From assembly GCF_023630255.1 (NCBI RefSeq), contig NZ_JALPRS010000003.1, positions 1 to 64,000 on the forward strand: DNA of 64,000 nucleotides, given 5' to 3'. Below are positions 35,283 through 45,800 of the stretch, in pieces; position 1 is the stretch's first letter; each line of letters starts with the position of its first letter. The stretch comes from Pontibacter deserti. Its GTDB lineage: Bacteria > Bacteroidota > Bacteroidia > Cytophagales > Hymenobacteraceae. The notes beneath the pieces are model-generated. The model made no database searches, was not told where the DNA came from, and saw only the letters and a program-made list of their open reading frames with translations. The translations under genes were made by a program, and so were the position numbers.

Positions 35283-36173
35283 TTGAACACCCACAAATTC
35301 ATTGACCCGAAGGTATTGGCTACCATAAAAGACCTGCCGCTGTTGGCTAAAACGGTGGTGGAGGGCTTTTTGGCGGGGCAGAACCAGAGTTTGCGGCGTG
35401 GGGCGGGGCTGGAGTTTAGCCAGTACCGCAGCTACCAGCCCGGCGACGACCTGCGCCAACTCGACTGGAAGATGTTTGCCCGCTCCGACCGCTATTACAT
35501 CCGCGAGGCCGAGGTAGACACCAACATTACAGTAAGGTTTATACTTGATGGCAGCGCTTCGATGGCGCACGAAGATGTAAACGGCATCAGCAAAATGGAT
35601 TACGCGCGGTTTATGGTAGCTTCGCTGGCTTACCTGGCTACTACGCAGGGCGATGCGGTGGGGCTGTACGTGCTGCACGAGAACCAGCTCATTAACCTGA
35701 TCCCGCGCTCCGACAACATGCACCTGCAGCGCTTCTGGCACCAACTGGCCGAGGTAAAGCCGCAAGGTAAGTTTCCGGGCATAGAGGTAGCAGCCAACCT
35801 GTTTGCCGACAGGCGACAGAAAGAGCTAACGGTTTTCCTGTCGGATTTGTATGAGCACGAGCACGAGATAAAGGACTTGCTATACAAGCTGGGGGCACAG
35901 GGGCACGAGCTACTGCTAACTCACCTGATGAGCCGCAACGAACTTGACTTTACCTACACCGGCACCCTCACCTTCGAGGACCTGGAAACAGGACAAACAC
36001 TACAGGTAAGCAGCGGGTCGCAAAAGCAGGCCTACTTAGCCAAACAGCAAGAGTGGCTGCAGGACATAGAAAAAGACATGCGCAACCGACAGATTGCCTA
36101 CGACAGATTTGTAACCGATGAGCCACTGGATAAGGCGCTAAGGGCATTCCTGCAAAAACGGCTGATTTATTGA
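35283..36173 (+). CDS. DUF58 protein (VWA-like)
   Basis: This 296-residue protein starts at TTG. A TAG stop lies in frame only one codon upstream (35277-35279), so this is the earliest possible start. It reads LRRGAGLEFSQYRSYQPGDDLRQLDWKMFARSDRYYIRE, the DUF58 hallmark, then VRFILDGSASMAHED, a MIDAS-like metal site (DxSxS). The family acts with MoxR ATPases in the Bat-type clusters. No signal peptide or membrane segment is seen. Confidence 0.93.
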   Translation: MNTHKFIDPKVLATIKDLPLLAKTVVEGFLAGQNQSLRRGAGLEFSQYRSYQPGDDLRQLDWKMFARSDRYYIREAEVDTNITVRFILDGSASMAHEDVNGISKMDYARFMVASLAYLATTQGDAVGLYVLHENQLINLIPRSDNMHLQRFWHQLAEVKPQGKFPGIEVAANLFADRRQKELTVFLSDLYEHEHEIKDLLYKLGAQGHELLLTHLMSRNELDFTYTGTLTFEDLETGQTLQVSSGSQKQAYLAKQQEWLQDIEKDMRNRQIAYDRFVTDEPLDKALRAFLQKRLIY

Positions 36174-36206
36174 TAATTTTGATTGAGTGAATGAGTGAAT
36201 ATCCTT

Positions 36207-36286
36207 TCCCTGTCATCCTGAAAGGATCTTGTGTGGAGGGAGGTTAAGCTATTAAGCCTAGCCACCAAGATTCTTCCAGAATGACA
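36207..36286. repeat. TGTCAT-type intergenic repeat, copy C
   Basis: The two arms CTGTCATCCTG ... AAGGATCTTG and CAAGATTCTT ... CAGAATGACAG form an imperfect inverted repeat between the DUF58 and BatA-type genes. It resembles copies at 312-384 and 26083-26160. A small RNA-level hairpin between two genes of one operon may set their relative expression. Confidence 0.65.
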
Positions 36287-36324
36287 GAAAAAATAATTCC
36301 TAATTTATAATTTCTAATTCATAG

Positions 36325-37815
36325 TTGATTTTAACAGCACCATACTTACTCGTTGCAGCATCGGCTATACTTATACCGATCGCCATTCACCTGTGGAATA
36401 AACGGCAGGCGAAAACGGTGAAGGTGGGTAGTCTGCGGTGGCTGGAGACGTCGGCAAGTAACCGTTGGAGAAGTATAAAACTGAACAACTTCTGGCTGCT
36501 GGTGCTGCGCTGCCTTATACCTATACTTCTGGCTGTAGCACTAGCCCAACCGATATGGGAGCATCAGTCGCAAAAGCAAAAAGGCGCTAAGGCAGTAGTG
36601 GTAGGAGAAGAATTACTTTATACTTCTGCACTCAAACCTATCAAACCAACTATAGATTCGCTGTTGCAGCGTGGTTACACCTTACATACTTATACTTCAG
36701 ATTTCAAACAAATACCGCTGGAGAAGTGGCAGCAGATCAGCAATCGCACGCAGGACAGTTTGGTGAGCACCAGGTATGATTACTGGAGCCTTCTACCTGC
36801 CCTTGCCGCAAAGTATAAAAGTGCTAACGATAGCATTATACTTTTCACTTCAGATCAGCAACAATACTTTGCGGGTTCCCGCCCCGAAACGCTGCCGCAA
36901 CACATACGATGGATTCCGGTTGCTACCGATGAAAGTATAACCTGGCTGCAGGCCGCAATTCAAATCAAGCCTGATAGCTTATTGCTTATACTTGGGCACA
37001 GCTCCCGCGAGGGCACCACTTATAGCAGGTATAAAACTGCCGCATCAGCACAAAGTATAAACCTGGTAGGCAATCAGCAGGTACAACTTCAACGCCAGCA
37101 GGACTCGCTGCAGGCTACCATCGCCGGCAACAGCAGTAAGGTTAGAATACAAACTGCGCCACTACAGATTACCATACTTGCAGATAAGGGGCAACAAACA
37201 GAAACGCCATATTTAAAAGCAGCCATCCAGGCCATTAGCAGCTACACTGGTTTACCCATTCAAATTAAAGCTGATACCATCAATGCAGACTGGATATTTT
37301 GGTTGCGTAACGAGCAACTGCCGGAAAATATAGTCCGACAGGTAAAACAAGGCCTTCAGGTATGGATACAGCAAAGTCAGAAGCCGCAACTTATAAAAAC
37401 CAGCTTAACAGGTGCAGGCGGTACAACTATAAAAGCGCATCAACTTAGCCCGCTACAACCATATCAAAACCAGGTATGGGCAGCAGCAAATGGAGAACCT
37501 GTACTTTATTCCAAAGCCATTGAGCGGGGCAGAGTTTATACTTTCAGAAGTGGTTTTGCCCCAGCCTGGAGCGAACTAGGGCAGAGTGCGCAGCTGCCAG
37601 AGTTACTGCTACCTTTGCTCCTGCCACAACCACTCGCAAAGTACGACTTCAGGGCAATGGATGAACAGCAACTTTTACCCGCAAAGCGTGAACAGGTAGC
37701 AGTTTCAGGCACATCCCAAACAGACCAGGTGTTGCTACTAAAGTGGTTTGTGCTGGCGGCATTTATTTTATTTTTGATAGAGAGAAGCATCGCCAGCAGG
37801 CGCAGCAACCTATAA
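36325..37815 (+). CDS. BatA-domain (aerotolerance N-terminal) membrane protein
   Basis: This 496-residue protein starts at TTG directly after an in-frame TAG (36322-36324), so the start is forced. The BatA N-terminal domain is seen: APYLLVAASAILIPIAIHLWNKR (membrane segment 1), then WLLVLRCLIPILLAVALAQPIWEH (segment 2), and a large periplasmic part before a C-terminal anchor (FVLAAFILFLIERS). No MIDAS motif is seen, so it is the short, non-VWA type. It overlaps the next gene by 1 bp. Confidence 0.88.
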   Translation: MILTAPYLLVAASAILIPIAIHLWNKRQAKTVKVGSLRWLETSASNRWRSIKLNNFWLLVLRCLIPILLAVALAQPIWEHQSQKQKGAKAVVVGEELLYTSALKPIKPTIDSLLQRGYTLHTYTSDFKQIPLEKWQQISNRTQDSLVSTRYDYWSLLPALAAKYKSANDSIILFTSDQQQYFAGSRPETLPQHIRWIPVATDESITWLQAAIQIKPDSLLLILGHSSREGTTYSRYKTAASAQSINLVGNQQVQLQRQQDSLQATIAGNSSKVRIQTAPLQITILADKGQQTETPYLKAAIQAISSYTGLPIQIKADTINADWIFWLRNEQLPENIVRQVKQGLQVWIQQSQKPQLIKTSLTGAGGTTIKAHQLSPLQPYQNQVWAAANGEPVLYSKAIERGRVYTFRSGFAPAWSELGQSAQLPELLLPLLLPQPLAKYDFRAMDEQQLLPAKREQVAVSGTSQTDQVLLLKWFVLAAFILFLIERSIASRRSNL

Positions 37816-39974
37816 TGGCCACACCAGAAAGCATCCATATCTTACAGCGAATCCGCAGCCAGTACGTGCAGGCGAAACTGCGGCTGTATGCCCTGCAGGC
37901 GCTGGCAGCTACACTTGTGGCCGTGGCTATACTTTGGAAGTGGCAGTTTGAGAAACCTGTATTGGCCGCAGCAGCTATGTCTATACTTTTTGGTGCGGTT
38001 CTATACTTTATACTTCGCTGGAGATCTGTTTCTAAAATAAACCTGCAGCACGTAGCGCGCCACCTGAACCGCCAGTACCCCCAGTTACAAGAAAGCACAG
38101 AGTTACTCCTGCATGAACCAGAGAGCCTGTTACAAAAGCTACAACAGCAGCGCGTAACAGAGGCGCTACAACAACTCCATCCGGAACAGCAGAAAACATT
38201 TACCCTACGCAGCACCGCCACTTATACTTCCCTGGGCCTGGCGCTACTATTTTCTATTGGCATTTTATACTTACCAGCCGCACCGCTTACCACACCTCAG
38301 TCTGAAAGTATAAAAGTTGAGTTTCCGGATGCACCGGCTGCCGCTGCTGATACTGCCGCTAAGATCGGGAAGATTGAGATTTCCGTTACACTGCCTGCTT
38401 ATACTGGTAAAGGCACATATCGTGTTGAAAGCCCGAACCTGCGTGTAGAGGAAGGTGCCACTGTAACATGGCGCATCAGCACAAGCAAGCCTGCTAACCT
38501 GCAACTAAAGCTAAACGAGCAGCAGCCCATCAACTTCAAAAAACAAGGTAACAGCTATATTTTAGCGCGCAGCTTCAGCACATCAGGGCTTTACACCATT
38601 AACCTGAATGGGCAAAAATCTGCTTTTTATACATTGGAGATCATTCCTGACGAGGCACCGGTTATCCAAATACAAAAGCCGGAGCAGTATACTGAGGTAC
38701 TTTTCGGAGATCCGCAGCGCGTAACGTTACAAGCTCAACTGGCGGATGACTACGGCATTTGGGAAGCAAATATGATCGCCACCGTAGCCAAGGGCACAGG
38801 CGAGGCCGTGAAGTTCCGGGAAGAAAAGATCAAGCTTAACCTGAGTGGCAGCGCCAAAAACTATACGGTAAAGCAAACCCTGGATCTGCAAAAACTGGGC
38901 ATGACTTACGGCGACGAGCTATACTTTTACCTGCAAGCCTGGGACAAACACCGCGGCTATACCCGCTCCGAAACATACTTTGTACAGATAGAGGATACTG
39001 CTGTTGTAGAGTCCAGCTTTGATATGTCGATGGGCGTGAATCCGGTGCCGGAATATTTCAGAAGCCAGCGCCAGATCATCATCGATACGGAAAAGCTGTT
39101 AAATGAACAGAGAAATATAAGCCGTGCCCAGTTTGAAGAACGCTCTAACAACCTGGGTGTAGACCAGAAATTGCTGCGCCTTCGCTATGGCAAATTCTTG
39201 GGTGAGGAGTTTGAAAGCGGTATCGGTCCGGGAGGCGGTATACCGGAAGGCGAGGAACACCATGAAGGGGATGGTCATGACCACAGCCAGACGGAGAACA
39301 AGAACAGCCCCGAAGCCCTGCTGGACCCCTACATGCACAAACACGACCAGGAAGGCGAAGCTACGTTCTTTGAGCCCATGGTAAAAGCCAAACTAAAAGG
39401 AGCCCTGGCGCAGATGTGGGAAGCCGAACTGCGATTGCGCACACACAAACCTAAAGAAGCTCTGCCTTACGAGTACAAAGCACTGCGCATGTTAAAAGAA
39501 GTGCAGCAATCGCAACGGGCGTATGTGGCTAAAACAGGTTTCGAGGCACCGCCACTTAAAGAACCGGAACTGCGCCTGACAGGTGAACTGAACAAAATTA
39601 CTGCACCAACCGAGATCAGAACCATAACTAAGGAAAAGCAACTGCCGCACGCAAAAGCTGCATTGCAATGGCTGGCAAAGTATAGACAAAGCGGCAAGTA
39701 TAAATCTTCGGATGCAGCTATACTTGAAAAAGCCGGGCAGGAACTGGCGCAGCAGAAGCTGAATAAACCCGGCAGCAATTTAAAAGCATTGCAGGATTTA
39801 AGAACCTTGATCTCCGAAATGCAGACCGGGAAAGTGCTATGCAAATCATGTATGGTTTCGGTAGAGCGGGCCTGGACTAATCTGCTGCCGCCTGCTAAGC
39901 AAACGCCACAGCCGCAACAGGCAGTAAGGAGCAGGTTATCTCAACAGTACTTAAAACAACTGAATCAAAAGTAA
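37815..39974 (+). CDS. DUF4175-family membrane protein
   Basis: I chose the ATG at 37815, which overlaps the upstream stop codon by one base (TAATG). The 719-residue protein has an N-terminal membrane region (LALQALAATLVAVAILWKW, ILFGAVLYFILRW) and a third segment around SLGLALLFSIGILYLPAAP, then a large periplasmic part with Ig-like strands (VSVTLPAYTGKGTYRVE) and a long charged, helical C-terminal half. This layout matches DUF4175 proteins, which sit beside DUF58/BatA genes. A His/Glu-rich loop HHEGDGHDHSQTENK near residue 475 could bind metal. Confidence 0.85.
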   Translation: MATPESIHILQRIRSQYVQAKLRLYALQALAATLVAVAILWKWQFEKPVLAAAAMSILFGAVLYFILRWRSVSKINLQHVARHLNRQYPQLQESTELLLHEPESLLQKLQQQRVTEALQQLHPEQQKTFTLRSTATYTSLGLALLFSIGILYLPAAPLTTPQSESIKVEFPDAPAAAADTAAKIGKIEISVTLPAYTGKGTYRVESPNLRVEEGATVTWRISTSKPANLQLKLNEQQPINFKKQGNSYILARSFSTSGLYTINLNGQKSAFYTLEIIPDEAPVIQIQKPEQYTEVLFGDPQRVTLQAQLADDYGIWEANMIATVAKGTGEAVKFREEKIKLNLSGSAKNYTVKQTLDLQKLGMTYGDELYFYLQAWDKHRGYTRSETYFVQIEDTAVVESSFDMSMGVNPVPEYFRSQRQIIIDTEKLLNEQRNISRAQFEERSNNLGVDQKLLRLRYGKFLGEEFESGIGPGGGIPEGEEHHEGDGHDHSQTENKNSPEALLDPYMHKHDQEGEATFFEPMVKAKLKGALAQMWEAELRLRTHKPKEALPYEYKALRMLKEVQQSQRAYVAKTGFEAPPLKEPELRLTGELNKITAPTEIRTITKEKQLPHAKAALQWLAKYRQSGKYKSSDAAILEKAGQELAQQKLNKPGSNLKALQDLRTLISEMQTGKVLCKSCMVSVERAWTNLLPPAKQTPQPQQAVRSRLSQQYLKQLNQK

Positions 39975-39977
39975 GAC

Positions 39978-41780
39978 GTGTATTCTACTCCGGCATATTT
40001 ACCCTGGCTTATCGCAACGCTGGTTGTGCTGCTACTGTTGTGGCTGGCGTGGCGCAGACCAAACCGCCAACGCTTGTGGCTTCGGTTAGTAGCAAGTGCT
40101 ATTGCAGGTATAAGTTTAGTTCTGATCGTTTTTCCGCCTGCAACCAAACAAGCTATAAACCCAAGCGCAGCCATACTTTTATCAGGAGGTTATAATCCCG
40201 ATACACTGGCGAACCTGTTAAATCAAAATGAAGCAAAGCCTATACTTTATATGTTAGGAACGGAGGCAGATGAAGCTATTCCGGTTAGTAGCCTTTATAC
40301 TTTACGCCAACAGCAACCGGGTTTGCAAATGGTGCATGTGCTAGGTTATGGATTGGAAGAGCAGCAACTACAGGCTTTAGAAGGAATTAAACTGGTACCA
40401 CATTTATCTGAAGCCTCAGCTGGAGTTAGTGCAGTACAATGGCCGCAGGAGGTAAGATCAGGAGAAGCGGTAACGGTAGCGGGCAGGTTTAACCATAACA
40501 CACAAACCAAACTATACTTACATGCAGCAGGCCAGCTTCGTGATTCTATAGAGATTGGTACCAACAGCACATATACTTTTAACCTGAACTATACACCGAA
40601 GCAAACTGGGCCTTACGTTTATACTTTATTAACCAAAAATGGAGCACAGGTAGATACGCTGGGGCAAGTGCCAGTACAGGTAAAAGAGCAACAGCACCTA
40701 CGGGTTTTATTAATTGCTTCAGCACCATCCTTCGAGTTTAAGTTCCTCAAGAACCACCTCGCAGAGGAGCAGCACAAAGTAGCCTACCGTGCCACTGTTA
40801 GCCGCGACATCAGCCAGAACGAGTGGGTAAATATGCCGAAGACTGACCTAGGTAGAATTACACCTAAATTACTGCAAAACTTTGATGTGGTAATAACTGA
40901 GCCGCAGGCGCTGCAAAGCATAAGTGCCGGCGAAAGAACAACCTTGCAACGCGCTGTTACCGAAGACGGTATAGGTGTACTTACCATTGCCTCGGCACCA
41001 GCTGCAACAAACACTGCAAACTTCTTTACTAACTTCCGGAGCAAACGCCAATCGCAGCAGGAGAGCCGCAGCATTCGCGCAAGTTGGGCAGGCAAGGAAG
41101 CAAGTATAAATGCAGCTCCTTACTCGTTAATAAGCACAACAGAGGTAACAGGATTGGTAGCAGAGAGAGGTAATAATTTACTGGCAGGTGCCAAAAGAGC
41201 CGGCTGGGGTAAAGTGGCCATAAGCTATGTCCCACAAACATTCCCGTGGCTATTGGAGGGCAAAGAAGAAGTATACGCCAGCTACTGGACCACAATTTTA
41301 TCACCTATTGCCAAAGAGCAGGTAAAAGATAAATTCTGGCAACTGGAAAAACCGCATGTACCGCAGCCCAACAAACCAGCTATACTTTCTTTTACAGATT
41401 ATACTTTAACAGAAGGCGCAACCGCACCAACAGCCACTATAACCAGCTTATCAGATTCTGCAAGTATAAATCTGCCACTGGCACAAACCATCCATCAACC
41501 TGAAAAGTATAAAGGCAGCTTCTGGCCTAAACAAACCGGCTGGCATAAAATAGAAACCGCTAATGCTGCACCCTACTTTTTTTATGTACAAAACACTTCG
41601 GATTGGGAGTTTGAAAATATAGCTGCCCGTAAAGCCGCCACGGAGACTTTTGTTGCACAGCAGAGTATAAAACCTGCCAGCGGTACAATAACTTATAAAG
41701 AGGAGCCTTTTCCGGTTATCTGGTTCTTTGTAATATTTGCTTTAAGTAGCGGATTTTTATGGCTGGAAGAGAAGCTGTAA
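39978..41780 (+). CDS. Membrane protein with a GATase-like central domain
   Basis: This 600-residue protein starts at GTG (39978), three bases after the preceding stop codon. It has an N-terminal hydrophobic pair (LPWLIATLVVLLLLWLAWRR and LRLVASAIAGISLVLIVF), a periplasmic Ig-like part, then a GATase-like alpha/beta domain (VLLIASAPSFEFKFLKNHLAEE, VVITEPQALQSIS, DGIGVLTIAS) at about 235-345, and a C-terminal anchor (VIWFFVIFALSSGFLWLEEKL). It is the last gene of the Bat-type cluster. The stop codon abuts the stop of the convergent PorP/SprF gene. Confidence 0.8.
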   Translation: MYSTPAYLPWLIATLVVLLLLWLAWRRPNRQRLWLRLVASAIAGISLVLIVFPPATKQAINPSAAILLSGGYNPDTLANLLNQNEAKPILYMLGTEADEAIPVSSLYTLRQQQPGLQMVHVLGYGLEEQQLQALEGIKLVPHLSEASAGVSAVQWPQEVRSGEAVTVAGRFNHNTQTKLYLHAAGQLRDSIEIGTNSTYTFNLNYTPKQTGPYVYTLLTKNGAQVDTLGQVPVQVKEQQHLRVLLIASAPSFEFKFLKNHLAEEQHKVAYRATVSRDISQNEWVNMPKTDLGRITPKLLQNFDVVITEPQALQSISAGERTTLQRAVTEDGIGVLTIASAPAATNTANFFTNFRSKRQSQQESRSIRASWAGKEASINAAPYSLISTTEVTGLVAERGNNLLAGAKRAGWGKVAISYVPQTFPWLLEGKEEVYASYWTTILSPIAKEQVKDKFWQLEKPHVPQPNKPAILSFTDYTLTEGATAPTATITSLSDSASINLPLAQTIHQPEKYKGSFWPKQTGWHKIETANAAPYFFYVQNTSDWEFENIAARKAATETFVAQQSIKPASGTITYKEEPFPVIWFFVIFALSSGFLWLEEKL

Positions 41781-42800
41781 TTACATACTTGCAGGGCAAA
41801 ATACCTTACCTCGGTTATTCAGCAGCAGGCCAAGTACTATTTCGTGGCTGCCATCACTAACGCGCCCTATATCGGAGTTTGCAATATCGTAAGCGTAACC
41901 TACCTGCAGCAGGTTCGATACATTTATACCCGCTAACACTACTGCTGCATCTTTGTGCCTGTAAGAGCCGCCTATCCATACTTTATCCTGGTACAAAACC
42001 TTCAGGTTCGCATCTACTGATACAGGTGCCGGTGGTACATACTTTACCATCATGGATGGCAGCAACGATAGCTTTGGCGAAACCACTACCTTATACCCAC
42101 CTGTAACATAGTAATGCATATAAGCCCTGTCCTGCTCCGAGATTCCTTCCTCTTTGCTTAGCTCATCCTGCAAAATCTGAGTGGTTGTAGCACCGACATA
42201 ATACTTTTTGGTATAGACCATTGCTCCTGCAGAAATATTAGGCTTAGCCCGATAATAATCACCGCCCATAAATGTAGGATCGGTTGGGTTTGTTAAGTAT
42301 AATCCGGATTGATCTACACTATAAAAAGAGAAACCACCAGTCAAGCCCACTGACATCATCGTTGTTCTGCTTAGCGGCAAATGGTAAGCGTATGTAAGGC
42401 TGACATCTGATCGCTTCAAGGCACCCGCTTTATCTGTAAGAGCTGTAAAACCTAATCCGTGGTGCGCCTGCGGAGTAACCAGACTGCGACTTCTATAGTT
42501 CTTATGCATCTCCTTACTGCTGTTTTTACCTCGGTAAGGCACTGAGCTGGCAGACTTATTAAAGTTTAACTTATTAAGCGGGGCATGCACGGTAGCATAA
42601 TATGACTTAGGTGCTCCTTCCACACCACTCCACTGGTTCCGGTAACCGATCTTTACATCGCCATAGTTTTCAACGCCAGCCATAGCCGGGTTAAGCAGGT
42701 AGCCGTTCAGCATATACTGGCTGAAGTGGGGCAGCTGCTGGGCAACAGCAACCATACCTATAGCCCACAATACAATTGTCAGAAATGCGCCTCTCATCAT
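41781..42800 (-). CDS. PorP/SprF-family T9SS outer-membrane protein (module 1)
   Basis: This 339-residue protein has a signal peptide and the PorP/SprF start (QLPHFSQYMLNGYLLNPAMAGVENYGDVKIGYRNQWSGVEGAPKSYYA). It is a beta-barrel with repeated Gly/aromatic strands, ending KVFCPASM. PorP/SprF-like proteins help export or surface attachment of type B T9SS cargo; F. johnsoniae SprF serves SprB. It starts 1 bp after the stop of the 1277-residue cargo gene (42802-46635), so this is its partner. Its stop abuts that of the convergent membrane-protein gene. Confidence 0.93.
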   Translation of the reverse strand: MMRGAFLTIVLWAIGMVAVAQQLPHFSQYMLNGYLLNPAMAGVENYGDVKIGYRNQWSGVEGAPKSYYATVHAPLNKLNFNKSASSVPYRGKNSSKEMHKNYRSRSLVTPQAHHGLGFTALTDKAGALKRSDVSLTYAYHLPLSRTTMMSVGLTGGFSFYSVDQSGLYLTNPTDPTFMGGDYYRAKPNISAGAMVYTKKYYVGATTTQILQDELSKEEGISEQDRAYMHYYVTGGYKVVVSPKLSLLPSMMVKYVPPAPVSVDANLKVLYQDKVWIGGSYRHKDAAVVLAGINVSNLLQVGYAYDIANSDIGRVSDGSHEIVLGLLLNNRGKVFCPASM

Positions 42801-42801
42801 C

Positions 42802-45800
42802 TTATCTCAGTATGGTTATAGAACCTGTAAATGCTTTTCTTCCTTTGTTTGTATCGATGATAAAATAATAGGCTCCGTCTGGCAAAGGCTTTCCGTCTCT
42901 GGTGCCATCCCAAGGGGTATTGTAGCCTGTAGAGGTATAAACTTTATCGCCCCAGCGGTTAAATACTGTTACAGATACATCCGGGTAGTCATAAGTCCCG
43001 TCAATTAACCAGACATCATTTATACCATCCCCATTAGGCGAGATACCTGTCGGGATGCGGAGCTTGCGCAATACAGTTATCGTTACTTCATTGGTGCTGA
43101 CACAACCTTCTGCTGACGTTGCCTGCAGCACATACTTAGTAGTTACAACCGGAGAAGCTGTTGGCTGTGCAATGGTTGCATTATCAAGGCTCTGTGGCGA
43201 TGACCACAATAAGGTTCCTTCTCCGCTGCCTTCCAGCACAACCGATTCTCCTTCTATGATGATAGCTCCTCTACCGGCTTCAACCAGAGGATATGGCGAG
43301 AACAGGATCTCTACTTCATCATCCACAGATGCACACGGGCTATCTTCTACCAGCCAGCGCAGTTTATACTTTTCACCCATCTGTCCGGAAAAAGTTGCTC
43401 GCGGGTTATGAATATCTGAGATGGTGCCGCCTACCCCGTTAAGTATAGACCATGTACCTTTTGCCGGTGCCGGATTGTTTGCCTGCAAACGTGTGCTGGT
43501 AGTACCACAAACCGGAATCTGGTCTGCACCAGCCAAAGCGATAGGCATTGCCGTAATTTTCACCTGCTTCTCCAGCACATCCTTACATCCGTTATCAGTT
43601 GTTACCTCCAGCTTAACTTTATATGTACCTGGCTGAGCATACCTGTAAGTAGGATGCTGTAGCGAAGATGTGTTGCCATCCCCAAAATTCCAGTTCCAGG
43701 CTACGATGCTTCCGCTGGATACCGTGCTTTCGTTTCGGAACGAGACCTGCTCAGAAATACAGGCTATTACCGGAGAGAAGGCAGCTTTAGGAAGTGGGTA
43801 TACTATAATCTGTTTTTGCTGTAGGTTCTGGCAGCCGTTTTCTGTTGTTACTGTGAGCGATACAGTATAAGTACCTGGCTTGCTATACTTGTGTGTAGGC
43901 TCAGCTATAGTTGCAGTAGCTCCATCTCCAAAATTCCAGCTATAAGATACTATACTGCCCTCTGCCACCGAAGATGAATTTGTGAACGTAGCTGTTTCGC
44001 TTAAGCAGATATTGCTTGTTGTAAATGCGGCATCCGGGTTGGCAACAATAGTTACCTGTTGGGTGGTGGTGCTTAAGCAAACTATACCTGAGTAAGCTGT
44101 TAACCGCACAGTATAAGTGCCCGTCTTTTTATAGTTGTGTTTCGGGTGCTGTTCTGCAGAGGTGGCACCATCCCCAAAGTCCCATTCCCATTTCACAATT
44201 CTGCCAAAGGCAACCTCTGATTCATCTTTAAACTGTACTTCGCTGCGCTGGCAAAAATCTGTAGCCGAGAACTTAGCAACCGGATAGGCTCCGCTTACGA
44301 TGTATTCCGTCTCAAAGCTTTCAGAACAGCCTTTATCGGAATAGGCAGTTAACTTTACTTTATAAGTGCCTTCTGCCCTATACTTGTGTTTTGGATTTAT
44401 ACTTGTTGAGGTAGTTCCATCACCGAAGCTCCACTCATATTTCACGATACTGCCCGAGCTTATAGTGGTCTGGTTTACAAACTGAGCTTCATCACGAATA
44501 CAGATATCAGGTAGCTCGAACTTTACCTCTGGCTTCGGATTGATAACAACATTGTTGGTGGTAACAGTCTGGCAACCTGCGTTGGTAGTTACAGTGAGCT
44601 TAACCGTATAAGTACCCGGCGCTGCATAGGTATGACTAGGGTTCTGCGCAGTTGCTACCGGAGAGCCATCGCCAAAATCCCACTCCCAGGCAGCAATTGC
44701 ACCTTCCGCTACCGTAGATTTATCTTTAAAAGAAGTAACGCTGGTGTGGCAGGTTTCGGGAGCATCAAAGGCTGCCTGTGGCAACGGATATACTTTTACC
44801 TGCTTTACTATTTCGCTGGTACACGTAGATGCGGTCTGGATTGTCAGTTTTACATCATAAACTCCGGCTTCTGAATAAGTGTGTTGCGGGTGTTGCTCTG
44901 TAGAGGTGGTGCCATCGCCAAAGTCCCATAGCCAGCTGATGATCTCGTTACCGGTAACACTTGTAGTTGATTTGTCTTCGAAGGTAATAACCCCAACCTC
45001 GCACTGCCCAACAGAGCTGAAGTCGGCTTCCGGGTTCGGGTATACTATCAACTCTACCGAGGTTGAATCCTGAGAATCGCAGTCGTTGCCGTTATACCTG
45101 GTTGTTACTAACGATACGGTGTAGGTACCCGGAGCTTTATACTTGTGGGTTGGTTTCTGCTCTTCAGATGTTTCGCCATCCCCGAAATACCACTTCCATT
45201 TAAGCGGATCATAAGATGCAAAACCAGTGAAACCAACTGTTTCGCCATCGCAGTAGGGCTCCTTATCAAAAGTTATGTTCTGGATCAGGTTTTTGATGTT
45301 TGCTCCGGCAGAGTACCCATACGATTCTACATGGCCAAAACCATACGCTATAGCGTTAAAGCCTTCATCTGCCTTCAGGGTATGGTTACCGGGGGTAACT
45401 ACGTTTTGTGAATAAGAATATTCCGGATTTGCGGGCACCGGAGTAAATGTAACTGCATTACCATCTAACCTGAAAGACCCAGTGTCTGCGGTGCGCATCA
45501 GCACATTTATGTAATGGCCGGTTATCTGGTAAAATGGCGAGGAGTAAAGTGTTATATCTTTTAGTGTTTGCTCCACCGGGTTCAGAATAATCATTTCCGG
45601 GTCACCTACAATACCATCACAGACCTGTGTGCGGGGGTATTGCGCCAAAAGAATTGGTTTATCTGCTGTTATATGGCTTGCCTTTTCACTCTGAAAATCA
45701 TAGAACTGACCTTTGTTTATAGTTACAGGTGCACCCCCATCTACCTGAACTATGGTTCCGTCCTGTGATGCCAGTACTCTAAACATATCTCCGCCAATCC

